From assembly GCA_035541895.1 (NCBI GenBank), contig DATKMK010000071.1:1-42250 (forward strand): a stretch of 42,250 bases of DNA, given 5' to 3'. The stretch is from DATKMK01 sp035541895. Lineage in GTDB: Bacteria > Desulfobacterota > Binatia > HRBIN30 > JACQVA1. A model generated the notes under the pieces. It saw only the letters and a list, made by a program, of their open reading frames with translations. It was not told where the DNA came from and ran no database searches. Of the stretch, positions 7,584-15,680 are shown one piece after another. Position 1 is the first letter of the stretch, and each line of letters opens with the position of its first letter. The position numbers were made by a program, and so were the translations under genes.

Positions 7584-8642
7584 TTACGGCAGGTAGTGAA
7601 AGCCGAGCGCGTTGGCGTTGCCGTCGAGGTTCGTGCCGGTGACGGTGCGAGCACGCAGAATCGCCGCTTGCGACGCCGACAGCGCCGAGGCGATCCCGGC
7701 GCCGATGGCGGGACTGTCGGCGCTCACCCGGAAGTTTCCGACGCTCGGCTGCACGAATTGCGGGTCGGCGGTCACGTCGTGCACGCCGGTTTCGAGTCCG
7801 AACGGAATGACCGTGAACGGCAGCATGAGGTCGAAATCCTCATCGTAGCCCACGTCGCTGCGCGGCACCGACGACGGCGGCGGGGTGAAGACCTTGATGC
7901 TCGCGTCGCCGGTGTTGCCGTAGATGATGTTGTTGCGCAGCAGCGTACGCGGCGACGCCACTTGCGACTGACCGATCGTGATCCCGCGGCTGCGGTGGAG
8001 CGCCACCGTGTTGTTCAGCACGCGTGCGTCCGGCGAGCCCGAGATGCTCCCGGTGATGTTCAATCCGATGCCGGCGTTGCCGTAGACGAGATTGTTGAAC
8101 AGCACGACCTGGGCGGAGTCTTGCACACGAATCCCGTCGCCGGCGTTGTTGAACACGATACAATTCTGAATCGTCAGACCGGTGCTGCTGCTCTTGATCA
8201 CGATGCCGGCATCGGAACTGCCGGTGATGATGAAGCCGTCGACGACGGTGCCGGGCGACTGGGCGATCGTCAACGCCGTCGGCACGGCGTTGCCTTCCGC
8301 GCTGATCACGACCGGACCGGAGTCGCCGGTCTGCGCCCCACTCACGTCGGCAAGCAGTTGGATGTGCTCCGCCGAGCCGCCGGTGCGAGACGACGTGACG
8401 CCTTCCAGGTAGGTGCCGCCACCCACGATGATCGTGTAGCCGTCGAGCGCCAGTTGCATCGCCTTCGAAATCGACTGCAACGCGCTCGCGGGGCTCGCGC
8501 CGGAGTTCGTGTTGTTGCCGGTGATGCGCACGTAGAGCGGATTCGGCGGAGGCGGGGCCGTGGTTTCTCCGCCGCCGCCTCCGCCGCAGGCAAACAGCCC
8601 GGTCGCGACGGTGAGCAGGACGAGCCAAGAGACGGAGCGCAT
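7584..8642 (-). CDS. Lipoprotein with right-handed parallel beta-helix
   Basis: The protein has 352 residues. The N-terminus ends in a lipobox, GLFAC, with Cys19 followed by a run of glycines and a proline linker, so the mature protein should be lipid-anchored in the envelope. The body has repeating short strands with turns such as IQNCIVFNNAGDGIRVQDS, VVLFNNLVYGNAGIGLNI and RNNIIYGNTGDASIKV, the pattern of PbH1 right-handed beta-helix repeats. It ends in a DPQFV...NFRVSADSPAIGAG segment typical of secreted pectate-lyase-fold proteins. A GGGGAGGTG ribosome-binding site precedes the ATG. A carbohydrate-binding or -degrading role is possible, but no catalytic set is evident. Confidence 0.8.
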   Translation of the reverse strand: MRSVSWLVLLTVATGLFACGGGGGGETTAPPPPNPLYVRITGNNTNSGASPASALQSISKAMQLALDGYTIIVGGGTYLEGVTSSRTGGSAEHIQLLADVSGAQTGDSGPVVISAEGNAVPTALTIAQSPGTVVDGFIITGSSDAGIVIKSSSTGLTIQNCIVFNNAGDGIRVQDSAQVVLFNNLVYGNAGIGLNITGSISGSPDARVLNNTVALHRSRGITIGQSQVASPRTLLRNNIIYGNTGDASIKVFTPPPSSVPRSDVGYDEDFDLMLPFTVIPFGLETGVHDVTADPQFVQPSVGNFRVSADSPAIGAGIASALSASQAAILRARTVTGTNLDGNANALGFHYLP

Positions 8643-8682
8643 TGGAGCACCTCCCCTTTCTCTGTCGAGGGACGGCGCTGAT

Positions 8683-9570
8683 TCAGCGCAAATCGTCTCG
8701 CTGCAGCGCTTCGATGAATTTCACCGCCGCGGGCGACAAGTGGCGACCTTTCTTGTGGATGATACCGAGCGGGCGTTGCAGCGTCGCTTCCGCCAGTTGC
8801 AGCGCCTTCAGCGTACCGTGATCAAGTTCGTATTGAATCGAGGCCAGCGGCACGATGGCGATGCCGAGACCGATCTCCACCGCTCGCTTGATGGTTTCGA
8901 TGTTGTCGAACTCGCCGGCATAGTTGACCGTCACGCCGTGATCGCGCAGCAATTGATCGGTCGCCTTGCGGGTCGGAATGTCGTGCTCGTAGGCCACGAA
9001 GTTCTCGGTCGACAACTTGGCGATGCTGACCTTCTTGAGCGACGCGAACGGATGCTCGGGCGGACACGCAAGGACGAGGCGATCTTCGCGCCACGGCACG
9101 GATTGAATCTGCGGGTGCTTCTGCGGATAGGTGACGATCCCGAGGTCGATCTGTCCGGCGATCACGCTGTCGTAGATCTTGTTCGGTCGCGCGTACTCGA
9201 CGTGCACGTTCACTTGCGGATACGCGCGCATGTACTCCTTCAGGTACGGCGGCAGTTCGTGCAAGCCGACGCTGTACACGATCGCCACCCGCAAATTACC
9301 GGCGACGATCTTGCCCGTTTCCTGCAGTTGGGTTTCGATCTCCTGATACTTTTCGAGGATCTCGCGGCTGACGCGGTAGAGGATCTCGCCGGCCGGCGTG
9401 GGCTTGGCGCCGTGGCGGCTGCGTTCGAGCAGCGAGCATTGGTAGCGTGATTCAAGCGCGCGCAGTTGCTGACTGACGGCGGATTGCGTGATGTAGTTTT
9501 GCGACGCCGCGGCGGAGAAACTGCCGGTCTCCACCACATCGCAAAACACCCGCAATGTTTCGATGTGCAT
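8683..9570 (-). CDS. LysR-family transcriptional regulator
   Basis: The chosen ATG gives a 295-residue protein. The N-terminal winged helix-turn-helix reads MHIETLRVFCDVVETGSFSA followed by AAASQNYITQSAVSQQLRAL, the standard LysR DNA-binding domain. The remainder is a periplasmic-binding-protein-like effector domain (LRVAIVYSVGLHELP at about 95; IVTYPQKHP near 150; VEIGLGIAIVPLASI near 240). The start at 9570 matches the usual LysR N-terminus; an ATG three codons upstream is possible. It lies 62 bases downstream of sthA on the same strand, so it could be in the same transcript. The effector is unknown. Confidence 0.9.
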   Translation of the reverse strand: MHIETLRVFCDVVETGSFSAAASQNYITQSAVSQQLRALESRYQCSLLERSRHGAKPTPAGEILYRVSREILEKYQEIETQLQETGKIVAGNLRVAIVYSVGLHELPPYLKEYMRAYPQVNVHVEYARPNKIYDSVIAGQIDLGIVTYPQKHPQIQSVPWREDRLVLACPPEHPFASLKKVSIAKLSTENFVAYEHDIPTRKATDQLLRDHGVTVNYAGEFDNIETIKRAVEIGLGIAIVPLASIQYELDHGTLKALQLAEATLQRPLGIIHKKGRHLSPAAVKFIEALQRDDLR

Positions 9571-9632
9571 GCGAATCAAGGTAGAGCAGCGGCGGCGTAA
9601 GTCAAGAAGCGGTGCTTATCCGCTGCCCAAAG

Positions 9633-11024
9633 CTAGAAGAGTCGATTTAAGCCGTTGAGCGCGGCGACGCGGTAGGCTTCGGCCATCGTCGGGTAGTTGA
9701 AGGTGGTGTTCACGAAATAGGTGATCGTGTTGGCGTCGCCCGTCTGCGACATGATCGCTTGCCCGATGTGCACGATCTCGGCGGCCTGATCGCCGAAGCA
9801 GTGGATGCCGAGGATCTGCAGCGTCTCGCGATGAAACAGCAGCTTGAGCATGCCGACGGTCTGGCCGGTGATCTGCGCGCGGGCGATGCTCTTGAAGAAC
9901 GCGTGACCGACTTCGTACGGCACCGAGCGCGCCGTCAGCTCGCGCTCGGTGTGGCCGACCGAGCTGATCTCCGGTGCGGTGTAGATGCCGGTCGGAATCA
10001 GCTCGACGAAGTGGTCGCAGCGGCCGGTGAGAATGTGCGAGACGGCGAAGCGGCCCTGATCGTAGGCGGCGCTAGCGAGGGACGGAAACCCGATGACGTC
10101 ACCGACCGCGTACACGTGCGGCACAGCGGTCTGGTAGTTGCGGTTGACACCGATGTCGCCGCGCGAGTCGAGGGTGATGCCGAGGACGTCGAGACCGAGG
10201 CCGTCGGAATTGCCCGTTCGTCCGTTGGCCCACAGCAGCGCATCGGTCTTCAGTTTCTTTCCCGACTTCAGGTGCAGGACGACGCCGTCGGGCTCGCCCT
10301 CGACCCGTTCGTACTCCTCGTTGTGTCGGATCAAGACCCCTTGCTCGCGCAAGTGATACGACAAGGCGTCGATGATCTCGTCGTCGAGGAACTCCAGCAG
10401 CTTGCCGCGGGTGTTGACCAGGTTGAGCTTGACGCCGAGGTTACGAAAGATCGACGCGTACTCGCAGCCGATCACGCCGGCGCCGTAGATCGTCAGCGTT
10501 TGCGGCGTATCCGCCAGGCCGAGGATCGACTCGGCATCGAAGATGCGGGGGTGAGTGAAATCCACGTCGGGCGGATGGTAGGGCCGCGAGCCGGTGGCGA
10601 TGACGAAGTGGTCGGCGTCGAACCGCTCGCGGGCACCCTTGTCTTGCTCCACTTCGATCGTGTGCGAGTCGATGAATCGAGCATGACCGTGCACCAACCG
10701 CACGCCGGTGCGATCGTAGAAGCTTTGCCGCAGCGTGACCTGCTTGCGAATCACCGCCTCGGCGCCGCGCAGCAGTTGCGGGATCGTCAGGTGCGTCGGT
10801 TTCAAGAGGTCGTGCAACACCGGCGTGTTGCGGATCTCGATCAGTTGCCGCACCGCAAAGCGCAGCGCCTTGGACGGAATCGTGCCCGAGTGCGTGCAAC
10901 TGCCACCCACCTGCGGTTGTTTGTCGACCACCACCACCGAGCGGCCGGCCTTGACCGCCCGCATCGCCGCCCCCTCGCCCCCGGGGCCGCTGCCGATGAC
11001 GATGACGTCGTACCGCGTCTCCAT
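9633..11024 (-). CDS. sthA: Soluble pyridine nucleotide transhydrogenase
   Basis: This 463-residue flavoprotein belongs to the pyridine nucleotide-disulfide oxidoreductase family. The FAD-binding motif VIGSGPGGEGAAM is at 10-22. The usual redox disulfide segment reads GGSCTHSGTIPSKALR, with threonine in place of the second cysteine; this is diagnostic of SthA as opposed to dihydrolipoamide dehydrogenase or glutathione reductase. The NAD(P)-binding YGAGVIGCEYASIF is near 180 and the C-terminal dimerisation domain has HCFGDQAAEIVHIGQA. The enzyme equilibrates NADPH with NAD+ in the cytosol. It is followed on the same strand by the LysR gene, a plausible regulator. Confidence 0.93.
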   Translation of the reverse strand: METRYDVIVIGSGPGGEGAAMRAVKAGRSVVVVDKQPQVGGSCTHSGTIPSKALRFAVRQLIEIRNTPVLHDLLKPTHLTIPQLLRGAEAVIRKQVTLRQSFYDRTGVRLVHGHARFIDSHTIEVEQDKGARERFDADHFVIATGSRPYHPPDVDFTHPRIFDAESILGLADTPQTLTIYGAGVIGCEYASIFRNLGVKLNLVNTRGKLLEFLDDEIIDALSYHLREQGVLIRHNEEYERVEGEPDGVVLHLKSGKKLKTDALLWANGRTGNSDGLGLDVLGITLDSRGDIGVNRNYQTAVPHVYAVGDVIGFPSLASAAYDQGRFAVSHILTGRCDHFVELIPTGIYTAPEISSVGHTERELTARSVPYEVGHAFFKSIARAQITGQTVGMLKLLFHRETLQILGIHCFGDQAAEIVHIGQAIMSQTGDANTITYFVNTTFNYPTMAEAYRVAALNGLNRLF

Positions 11025-11183
11025 CGCGCGCGCAGTGTAGCAACGGCGGAGCAGGAATGCAGCGGCCGGGATAAAGCAGGCTTCGCTTGTGTGCTTCGGG
11101 AGATTTGGCCATCGGAACCGGAGCGTGCTACTTGAAAATGTATGCGGGGCGGAACTCGAATCGCTGCGAAAGACCTACGGGCC

Positions 11184-11852
11184 ATGCCGTCCTACCGAAT
11201 TGCAGAGGCAGCTCATTACCTTGCGATTCCGGCGGCTACGTTGCGGGCTTGGACGGTCGGTCAGCCCTACGCGACCGAAGCCGGGCCGCGGCTGTTCGCG
11301 CCGCTCATTAGCATCGCGCAGACGAAACCTCCGCTCCTGTCTTTCCTGAATCTGGTTGAGATCCACGTGCTGGATGCAATCCGAAGGGAGCACAAATTGT
11401 CGTTACAAAAGGTCCGGAAGGCACTGACCTACGTGGGCGAGCGTTTTCCGTCCGCTCATCCTTTGGCCGATCAAACGTTCATGACCGACGGGCTGGACCT
11501 GTTCATCGAGCGATACGGCCGGCTCGTCAACATTTCGCAGGCGGGCCAACTAGCAATGCGCGGCTTGTTGGAAGCGCACCTACGTCGGATCGAGCGCGAC
11601 TCCGCGGGTCTTCCGATCAAGCTGTATCCCTTTACGCGCAAGCACGATGCTCATGAACCGAAGCGAATCGTGATCGACCCAGCCGTGTCGTTTGGTCGCC
11701 CCGCGCTTGCGGGCACCGGGATAGCGACCGCTGTGGTCGTCGAGCGGTACAAGGCAGGGGAATCCGTGGACGACCTTGCGGAGGACTATGGCCGCCACCG
11801 GCTCGACATCGAAGAAGCGATCCGGTGCGAGCTCGACGTCCAAGCCGCCTGA
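11184..11852 (+). CDS. DUF433 antitoxin with MerR-like N-terminus
   Basis: The protein has 222 residues from the ATG at 11184. The N-terminus YRIAEAAHYLAIPAATLRAW resembles a MerR-type helix-turn-helix. The C-terminus RIVIDPAVSFGRPALAGTGI, followed by VERYKAGESVDDLAEDYGRH and EEAIRCE, is a DUF433 domain. Long DUF433 proteins of this layout pair with PIN-like (DUF5615/VapC45-type) toxins. Here the next gene overlaps its 3' end and encodes such a PIN-like protein. The expected role is DNA-binding, autoregulating antitoxin of a type II module. Base composition is slightly less GC-rich than the surrounding housekeeping genes. Confidence 0.82.
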   Translation: MPSYRIAEAAHYLAIPAATLRAWTVGQPYATEAGPRLFAPLISIAQTKPPLLSFLNLVEIHVLDAIRREHKLSLQKVRKALTYVGERFPSAHPLADQTFMTDGLDLFIERYGRLVNISQAGQLAMRGLLEAHLRRIERDSAGLPIKLYPFTRKHDAHEPKRIVIDPAVSFGRPALAGTGIATAVVVERYKAGESVDDLAEDYGRHRLDIEEAIRCELDVQAA

Positions 11853-12258
11853 GCGGCTCGTCTTCTTTGTCGATCGATCGGGACGAAGGCGAGTTGCCGA
11901 GGCGTTGCGCGCCGCCGGCGCTGAGGTGCACGTACACGACGATTTCTTCGCGGCCGATACACCTGACGTAACGTGGTTGGAGCGCGCCGGTCGGGAGCGA
12001 TGGATTGTGTTAACCAAGGACCGCGCGATTCGCTGGCGCGCGGTCGAGCGTACGGCGTTGATGACCGCAGGCGTTCGCGCCTTCACCCTCACCAGTGGCA
12101 ATCTTCAAGGCAAGGAGATGGCGGAGATCTTCGTGAAAGCACTCCCGGCGATCCGTCGCTTCGCGCTCAAGCATGTCCCGCCTTTCGTCGCCGCCGTCGG
12201 GAAGAGTGGCAGGGTGACGCTGTTGTTGAGGGGCACGCAGTGGTGCCGTCAATGGTGA
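11788..12258 (+). CDS. PIN-like ribonuclease toxin (VapC45/DUF5615 type)
   Basis: The protein has about 156 residues from ATG 11788. The core reads RLVFFVDRSGRRRVAEALRA and later WIVLTKDRAIRWRAVE, with the aspartates of the FVDR and TKD motifs expected to bind Mg2+ in the PIN-like RNase fold. The 65-base overlap with the antitoxin gene indicates coupled expression. GGAG bases at 11780-11783 lie just upstream; a TTG at 11776 is an alternative start. It is the probable toxin of the DUF433 pair and would cleave RNA when freed. The basic C-terminal tail (VGKSGRVTLLLRG) is unremarkable. Confidence 0.78.
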   Translation: MAATGSTSKKRSGASSTSKPPERLVFFVDRSGRRRVAEALRAAGAEVHVHDDFFAADTPDVTWLERAGRERWIVLTKDRAIRWRAVERTALMTAGVRAFTLTSGNLQGKEMAEIFVKALPAIRRFALKHVPPFVAAVGKSGRVTLLLRGTQWCRQW

Positions 12259-12308
12259 GGCCGGTGAGAGTCGGTGCCGCGTCATTCCGAGCGCTACATC
12301 GAGTGGCG

Positions 12309-13325
12309 TCAGCTTAGCTGGGCATCGACACGCGGTTGATCAATGCTGCACGGCGCCCCAACGGTGACGGTATCGGGGCAGTTGGCGAGGAAATGATCAC
12401 TTTGGCATAGTTCCCAGACCGTTCGTGCTACGTCTACGTCAGGGTATTGCTGGAGCGTTGCGTGGAGCTGAATTTTCACCATTTTCGCGATGTGCGGCGG
12501 CTGACTACCGCCCAGTAAGCGTTGATAGGATGAAAGACCTTCAGGGCCGAATCCTGGAAGAACGACCACTCGGCCAAGTTCTGTTCCCCAGACGGGAGGG
12601 AAGCTGACCACAAAGCAGCGGAGATCTGCTGGCCTTGCTGCTATCGCAACGAATGGAGGACGGTTGAGAAGCCCGGCAGGATCTCCTCCGGTTGCTGACC
12701 AGACGGCCCTTCGGAATTCACCAACCGGCACCTTCAGCGCGAGGATACTGCGAATCGTTGCAGCATTCTCACTCAACGCATATTCGTAGCCGAACGTGTG
12801 GAACATCATCAAGAATGCACTGTGCAATAGCGAGATACAAATCTTGGTGCTGTCGGCAGCCTGTGTGCTCAATGTGAACACCGCATTGCTCGTCTCGGCA
12901 AGACCTTGAAGCCAATCCCACGCATTCGGGGGTTCTTTCCTGGGGTTGCCGTACAGGGACAATTCTCCCTCTCTCCATCGCGTCTCCACTGCAATTGCTC
13001 GATTGCCACTGTGCGCTAGCCTAAAGCGAATCCTTCCCTTGCCTTGACCCCACTCGCTGTGCCGCTTCTCGCGAACTGCGTGCGCGTTCACCTTGCCGAT
13101 GTCGTTGTCGCATCGTCTACATGAAAGGGTTTCGAGTCGAAGGCCAAGGCCCTTTGGCATCACGTGCGCACGCGCGAGTTCATTGCCGTCAAGTGCCGCC
13201 GGCGGAAAATCCCTGCCGCAGATGGGGCACATAAACCGGCCATTGAGTTCGGGGCGATGCTTAGCAAGATCGCGCGAGTATCTTTCAAAGAGTTTCCTTC
13301 GCTCTCTTCGTCCTGAACCAGACAT
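12309..13325 (-). CDS. HNH-type protein (HNH_5-like zinc knuckles) downstream of lexA
   Basis: The protein has 338 residues from the ATG at 13325, which has a GGAAG just upstream. Cys33-x2-Cys36 (CPICGRDF), ELARAHVMPKGLG with His54, and Cys69-x2-Cys72 followed by DND form an HNH_5-like treble-clef nuclease module. The following 250 residues are not a family I know; LLHSAFLMMFHTFGYEYALS stands out. A TTG at 13340 would overlap the lexA stop. It starts 11 bases after lexA on the same strand, so it should be transcribed with the SOS repressor. Codon use is visibly more AT-rich than lexA, suggesting acquisition. DNA-damage or defence function is inferred. Confidence 0.7.
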   Translation of the reverse strand: MSGSGRRERRKLFERYSRDLAKHRPELNGRFMCPICGRDFPPAALDGNELARAHVMPKGLGLRLETLSCRRCDNDIGKVNAHAVREKRHSEWGQGKGRIRFRLAHSGNRAIAVETRWREGELSLYGNPRKEPPNAWDWLQGLAETSNAVFTLSTQAADSTKICISLLHSAFLMMFHTFGYEYALSENAATIRSILALKVPVGEFRRAVWSATGGDPAGLLNRPPFVAIAARPADLRCFVVSFPPVWGTELGRVVVLPGFGPEGLSSYQRLLGGSQPPHIAKMVKIQLHATLQQYPDVDVARTVWELCQSDHFLANCPDTVTVGAPCSIDQPRVDAQLS

Positions 13326-13336
13326 GGGCTTCCGTC

Positions 13337-13939
13337 TCAATACTTCCGCATCACCGCCACCACCACGCCGCGGATGGTGACGTCTTGGGCTTTGGCGAGG
13401 ATCGGCTTGAGAGTGTCGTTGGCGGGTTGCAGGCGGATCATGCCGCCCTTCTCGCGGTAGAAGCGCTTGACCGTGGCTTCACCGTTGATGATCGCGACCA
13501 CGGTTTCGCCGGCGTTGGGAACCGGGCGCTCTTCGACGACGATGTAGTCGCCGTCCCAGATGCCGTCGTTGATCATCGAGTTGCCGACGACGCGAAGGAC
13601 ATAGGTGTTTTGGCGCCGAATGAACTCTTCCGGCACCGCGATCGTATCCACGTTCTCCAACGCTTCGATCGGCACCCCGGCCGCGACCCGGCCGAGCAGC
13701 GGCAGCTCGACGGCGCGCCGTCGCCGCTGCTGCTGCACCACTTCGATGGCGCGACTGAGGTTCGCCTGGCGCGTGATGATCCCTTTGCGTTCGAGGTTGG
13801 TCAGGTGCTTGTGCACGGTTGCCAACGACGACAACCGGAAATGCGCGCCGATCTCTTCGAGTGTCGGCGCAAACCCGTGCCGCGCAATGTAGCCCTCGAT
13901 GTAGTCGAAGAGTTGCTTCTGCCGCTTGGTCAGCGTCAT
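13337..13939 (-). CDS. lexA: LexA repressor
   Basis: The protein has 200 residues. The winged helix-turn-helix LTKRQKQLFDYIEGYIARHG starts the protein and SLATVHKHLTNLERKG is the recognition region. The autocleavage bond is Ala87-Gly88 within VAAGVP, with catalytic Ser121 (GNSM) and Lys158 (ATVKRF), matching Ala84-Gly85, Ser119 and Lys156 of E. coli LexA. It represses SOS genes until RecA filaments trigger self-cleavage. An AGGAG ribosome-binding site precedes the ATG, and a TTGAGT/TATCAG promoter lies at 13963-13991. The HNH gene follows directly. Confidence 0.95.
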   Translation of the reverse strand: MTLTKRQKQLFDYIEGYIARHGFAPTLEEIGAHFRLSSLATVHKHLTNLERKGIITRQANLSRAIEVVQQQRRRRAVELPLLGRVAAGVPIEALENVDTIAVPEEFIRRQNTYVLRVVGNSMINDGIWDGDYIVVEERPVPNAGETVVAIINGEATVKRFYREKGGMIRLQPANDTLKPILAKAQDVTIRGVVVAVMRKY

Positions 13940-13962
13940 CGATCGCTCCTGCCTCGATCACG

Positions 13963-13991
13963 CTGATAGCGAAAGTCGGGCGAAAACTCAA
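13963..13991 (-). promoter_or_regulatory. Sigma70-like promoter of lexA
   Basis: On the minus strand TTGAGT (13991-13986) and TATCAG (13968-13963) are separated by 17 bases, 24 bases before the lexA ATG. Match to consensus is four of six for each box. Confidence 0.5.
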
Positions 13992-14015
13992 TTCGCAGCT
14001 CGCTGACGGCATCTC

Positions 14016-14045
14016 GCATATGGTCGGAGCGTTCCGGCCATATGC
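14016..14045. repeat. 30-base near-perfect palindrome upstream of lexA
   Basis: Arms of 13 bases pair around a 4-base centre GCGT. The outer 8 bases GCATATGG (14016-14023) and CCATATGC (14038-14045) are perfect, followed by one G-T wobble and four more pairs. It lies 26 bases after the acyltransferase stop and 25 bases upstream of the lexA -35 box. No T-run follows, so it is either an operator or a U-less terminator of the acyltransferase. Confidence 0.65.
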
Positions 14046-14070
14046 CATAGGCTATCCGCCATCAGCCAAT

Positions 14071-15030
14071 TCAGTACAGCCGCGGCTCGCCGGGTGGGCG
14101 GGATTTCCAGCGCTTGTGGAACCAGATCCAATGATCGGGATGCGCCCGCACCATCTGCTCGAAGACCGCGCTGCAGCGTTGCGTGGTGGTGTGAATGTCA
14201 CCGTCGCGATCGCCGGTGCTCGCCGGCTCGATGTCCGGCAAGATGATGATCCGGTGGCGCTCGGACTCGCCGTCGCGAACGATGAAGACAGGGACAATCG
14301 GCGCCCGGGTGAGCATCGCCAAACGCGCCGGGCCGGTAGTCGTACAGGCCGGCACACCGAAGAAATCGACGAATACGCCGAAGCTGTGGACCTGATTCTG
14401 ATCGACCGGGATGGCCACCATCGCGCGGGCCTTGAGTCGGCGAAGGGCCTCCTTCGCCGCCGCCTTCTTGGGAATCGCCTGCGTGCCGGCCGGCGCGCGC
14501 AACTCCATGATGCCGCGATCGACCAAACGATTGCGCATCGGGCGATGAATCAGCGTCACCGGCTGGCTGAGTAGGCCGCACGCATAGGCCAGCAACTCCC
14601 AGTCGCCGAAGTGTCCAGTGAGGATGATCGTGCCGCGCTCGCGAGCACGGTTGACCACTTCCGCCCATCGTTGCGGGTCGTCGATCTGCACGTAGCGGCT
14701 GACGTTGTCCCGCGTGAGCGACGGGAAGTGAGCGATCTCGAACGCCATGCGTCCGAGGTTGCGGCAGGTCGCGCGCAGAATCCGACGATGCTCGGCGTGC
14801 GACCGCTCCGGGAAGGCCATGGCGAGATTTTTCAGCGCGATGCGCCGATCGCGGACATCGACGAGGTAGAAGAGCCAACCGAGGACAGCGCCGAGTCGCA
14901 AGCCCCAGCGCCACGACACCGCGCCGCACGTAACCAAGGCGAGCCGAAAGATGGCGTCCTCGATCCGATCGCTCAACGACGCCGGCGGCTCAGCCGCAGC
15001 TTGAGAATCCGCTGCGACCGGAGAGGTCAT
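14071..15030 (-). CDS. LpxL/HtrB-like lipid A acyltransferase (second copy)
   Basis: The protein has 319 residues and is a lysophospholipid/lipid A acyltransferase. Hydrophobic anchor at about 28-56, then IALKNLAMAFPE near 64, catalytic GHFGDWELLAY with His140 and Glu145 (the H-x4-E dyad), FFGVPACTTTGPARLAM near 223 and the C-terminal signature HPDHWIWFHKRWKSRP. These enzymes add a secondary acyl chain to Kdo-lipid A at the inner membrane. A paralogue sits two genes upstream (15681-16691) and kdsA, kdsB and kdsD are further up the same strand. Which acyl position each modifies cannot be told. Confidence 0.88.
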   Translation of the reverse strand: MTSPVAADSQAAAEPPASLSDRIEDAIFRLALVTCGAVSWRWGLRLGAVLGWLFYLVDVRDRRIALKNLAMAFPERSHAEHRRILRATCRNLGRMAFEIAHFPSLTRDNVSRYVQIDDPQRWAEVVNRARERGTIILTGHFGDWELLAYACGLLSQPVTLIHRPMRNRLVDRGIMELRAPAGTQAIPKKAAAKEALRRLKARAMVAIPVDQNQVHSFGVFVDFFGVPACTTTGPARLAMLTRAPIVPVFIVRDGESERHRIIILPDIEPASTGDRDGDIHTTTQRCSAVFEQMVRAHPDHWIWFHKRWKSRPPGEPRLY

Positions 15031-15087
15031 GGTGAGTGATGAGGTGGGGCCGTGCCCACCTCGACCAATGAACCGGATGGATTGATC

Positions 15088-15663
15088 TCAGTTTCCAGCG
15101 ACCGCGTGCGCCACGTCGCCGCCGAAGGTCTCGCGTTCCTTCTCGAGCAGCGCGCCGTACACTTGCCGATCGACCTCGCGATACTTTTCCAATGCCGCGT
15201 CGGCCCTTTCCTTGTGGCCTTCCGCCTCGGCCAGCTCGAACAGCTTTCCCCTGATCCAGGAGATGTGCCACTTCTCGTCCTTGGTTACCTCGTGGAGCAC
15301 CTGCAACGTTTCGGCATCGACCCCAGGTCGCGCCGCGTGTTCCAGGTAGCGCTCATGAGCGCGCTCTTCGACGACGACGGTCAACGCCAACAGCTCGATG
15401 AGACCGCGCGGCACGGTCTTGAAGCCGATCCGCGACTGATACCCGTCGCCAACCAGTTGCGGTTCGCCGCCCAAGTCGGTGATCCGCTTGGTCCACAGCC
15501 ACGCGTGGCGCGTCTCGTCCGCAAGATGCAGCGACAGTTTCACCTGCATATCGGAGTCCGGAACATGATTCAGGAGGCGCATCAACAGATTGGCGCCCCG
15601 CAATTCGGCGTCGCGATAGTAACTAAAGAGCTGGATCAGGCGCGGGTCAGCACCGGTCCCCAT
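15088..15663 (-). CDS. Ferritin-like diiron protein between two acyltransferases
   Basis: The 191-residue protein is a four-helix bundle of the ferritin/rubrerythrin superfamily. Candidate iron ligands are Glu20 (RDAELRGA), Glu50 and His53 (ADETRHAW), Glu100 (VVEERAHERY), and Glu130 and His133 (KDEKWHISW), which gives the two ExxH pairs expected of a diiron carboxylate site. It has no rubredoxin domain, signal peptide or membrane helix. It sits 17 bases after one acyltransferase and 57 before the other. Known superfamily roles include hydroxylation and peroxide reduction; a lipid-modifying role is only suggested by position. Confidence 0.75.
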   Translation of the reverse strand: MGTGADPRLIQLFSYYRDAELRGANLLMRLLNHVPDSDMQVKLSLHLADETRHAWLWTKRITDLGGEPQLVGDGYQSRIGFKTVPRGLIELLALTVVVEERAHERYLEHAARPGVDAETLQVLHEVTKDEKWHISWIRGKLFELAEAEGHKERADAALEKYREVDRQVYGALLEKERETFGGDVAHAVAGN

Positions 15664-15680
15664 GTCATCCTCCTGCTGCC

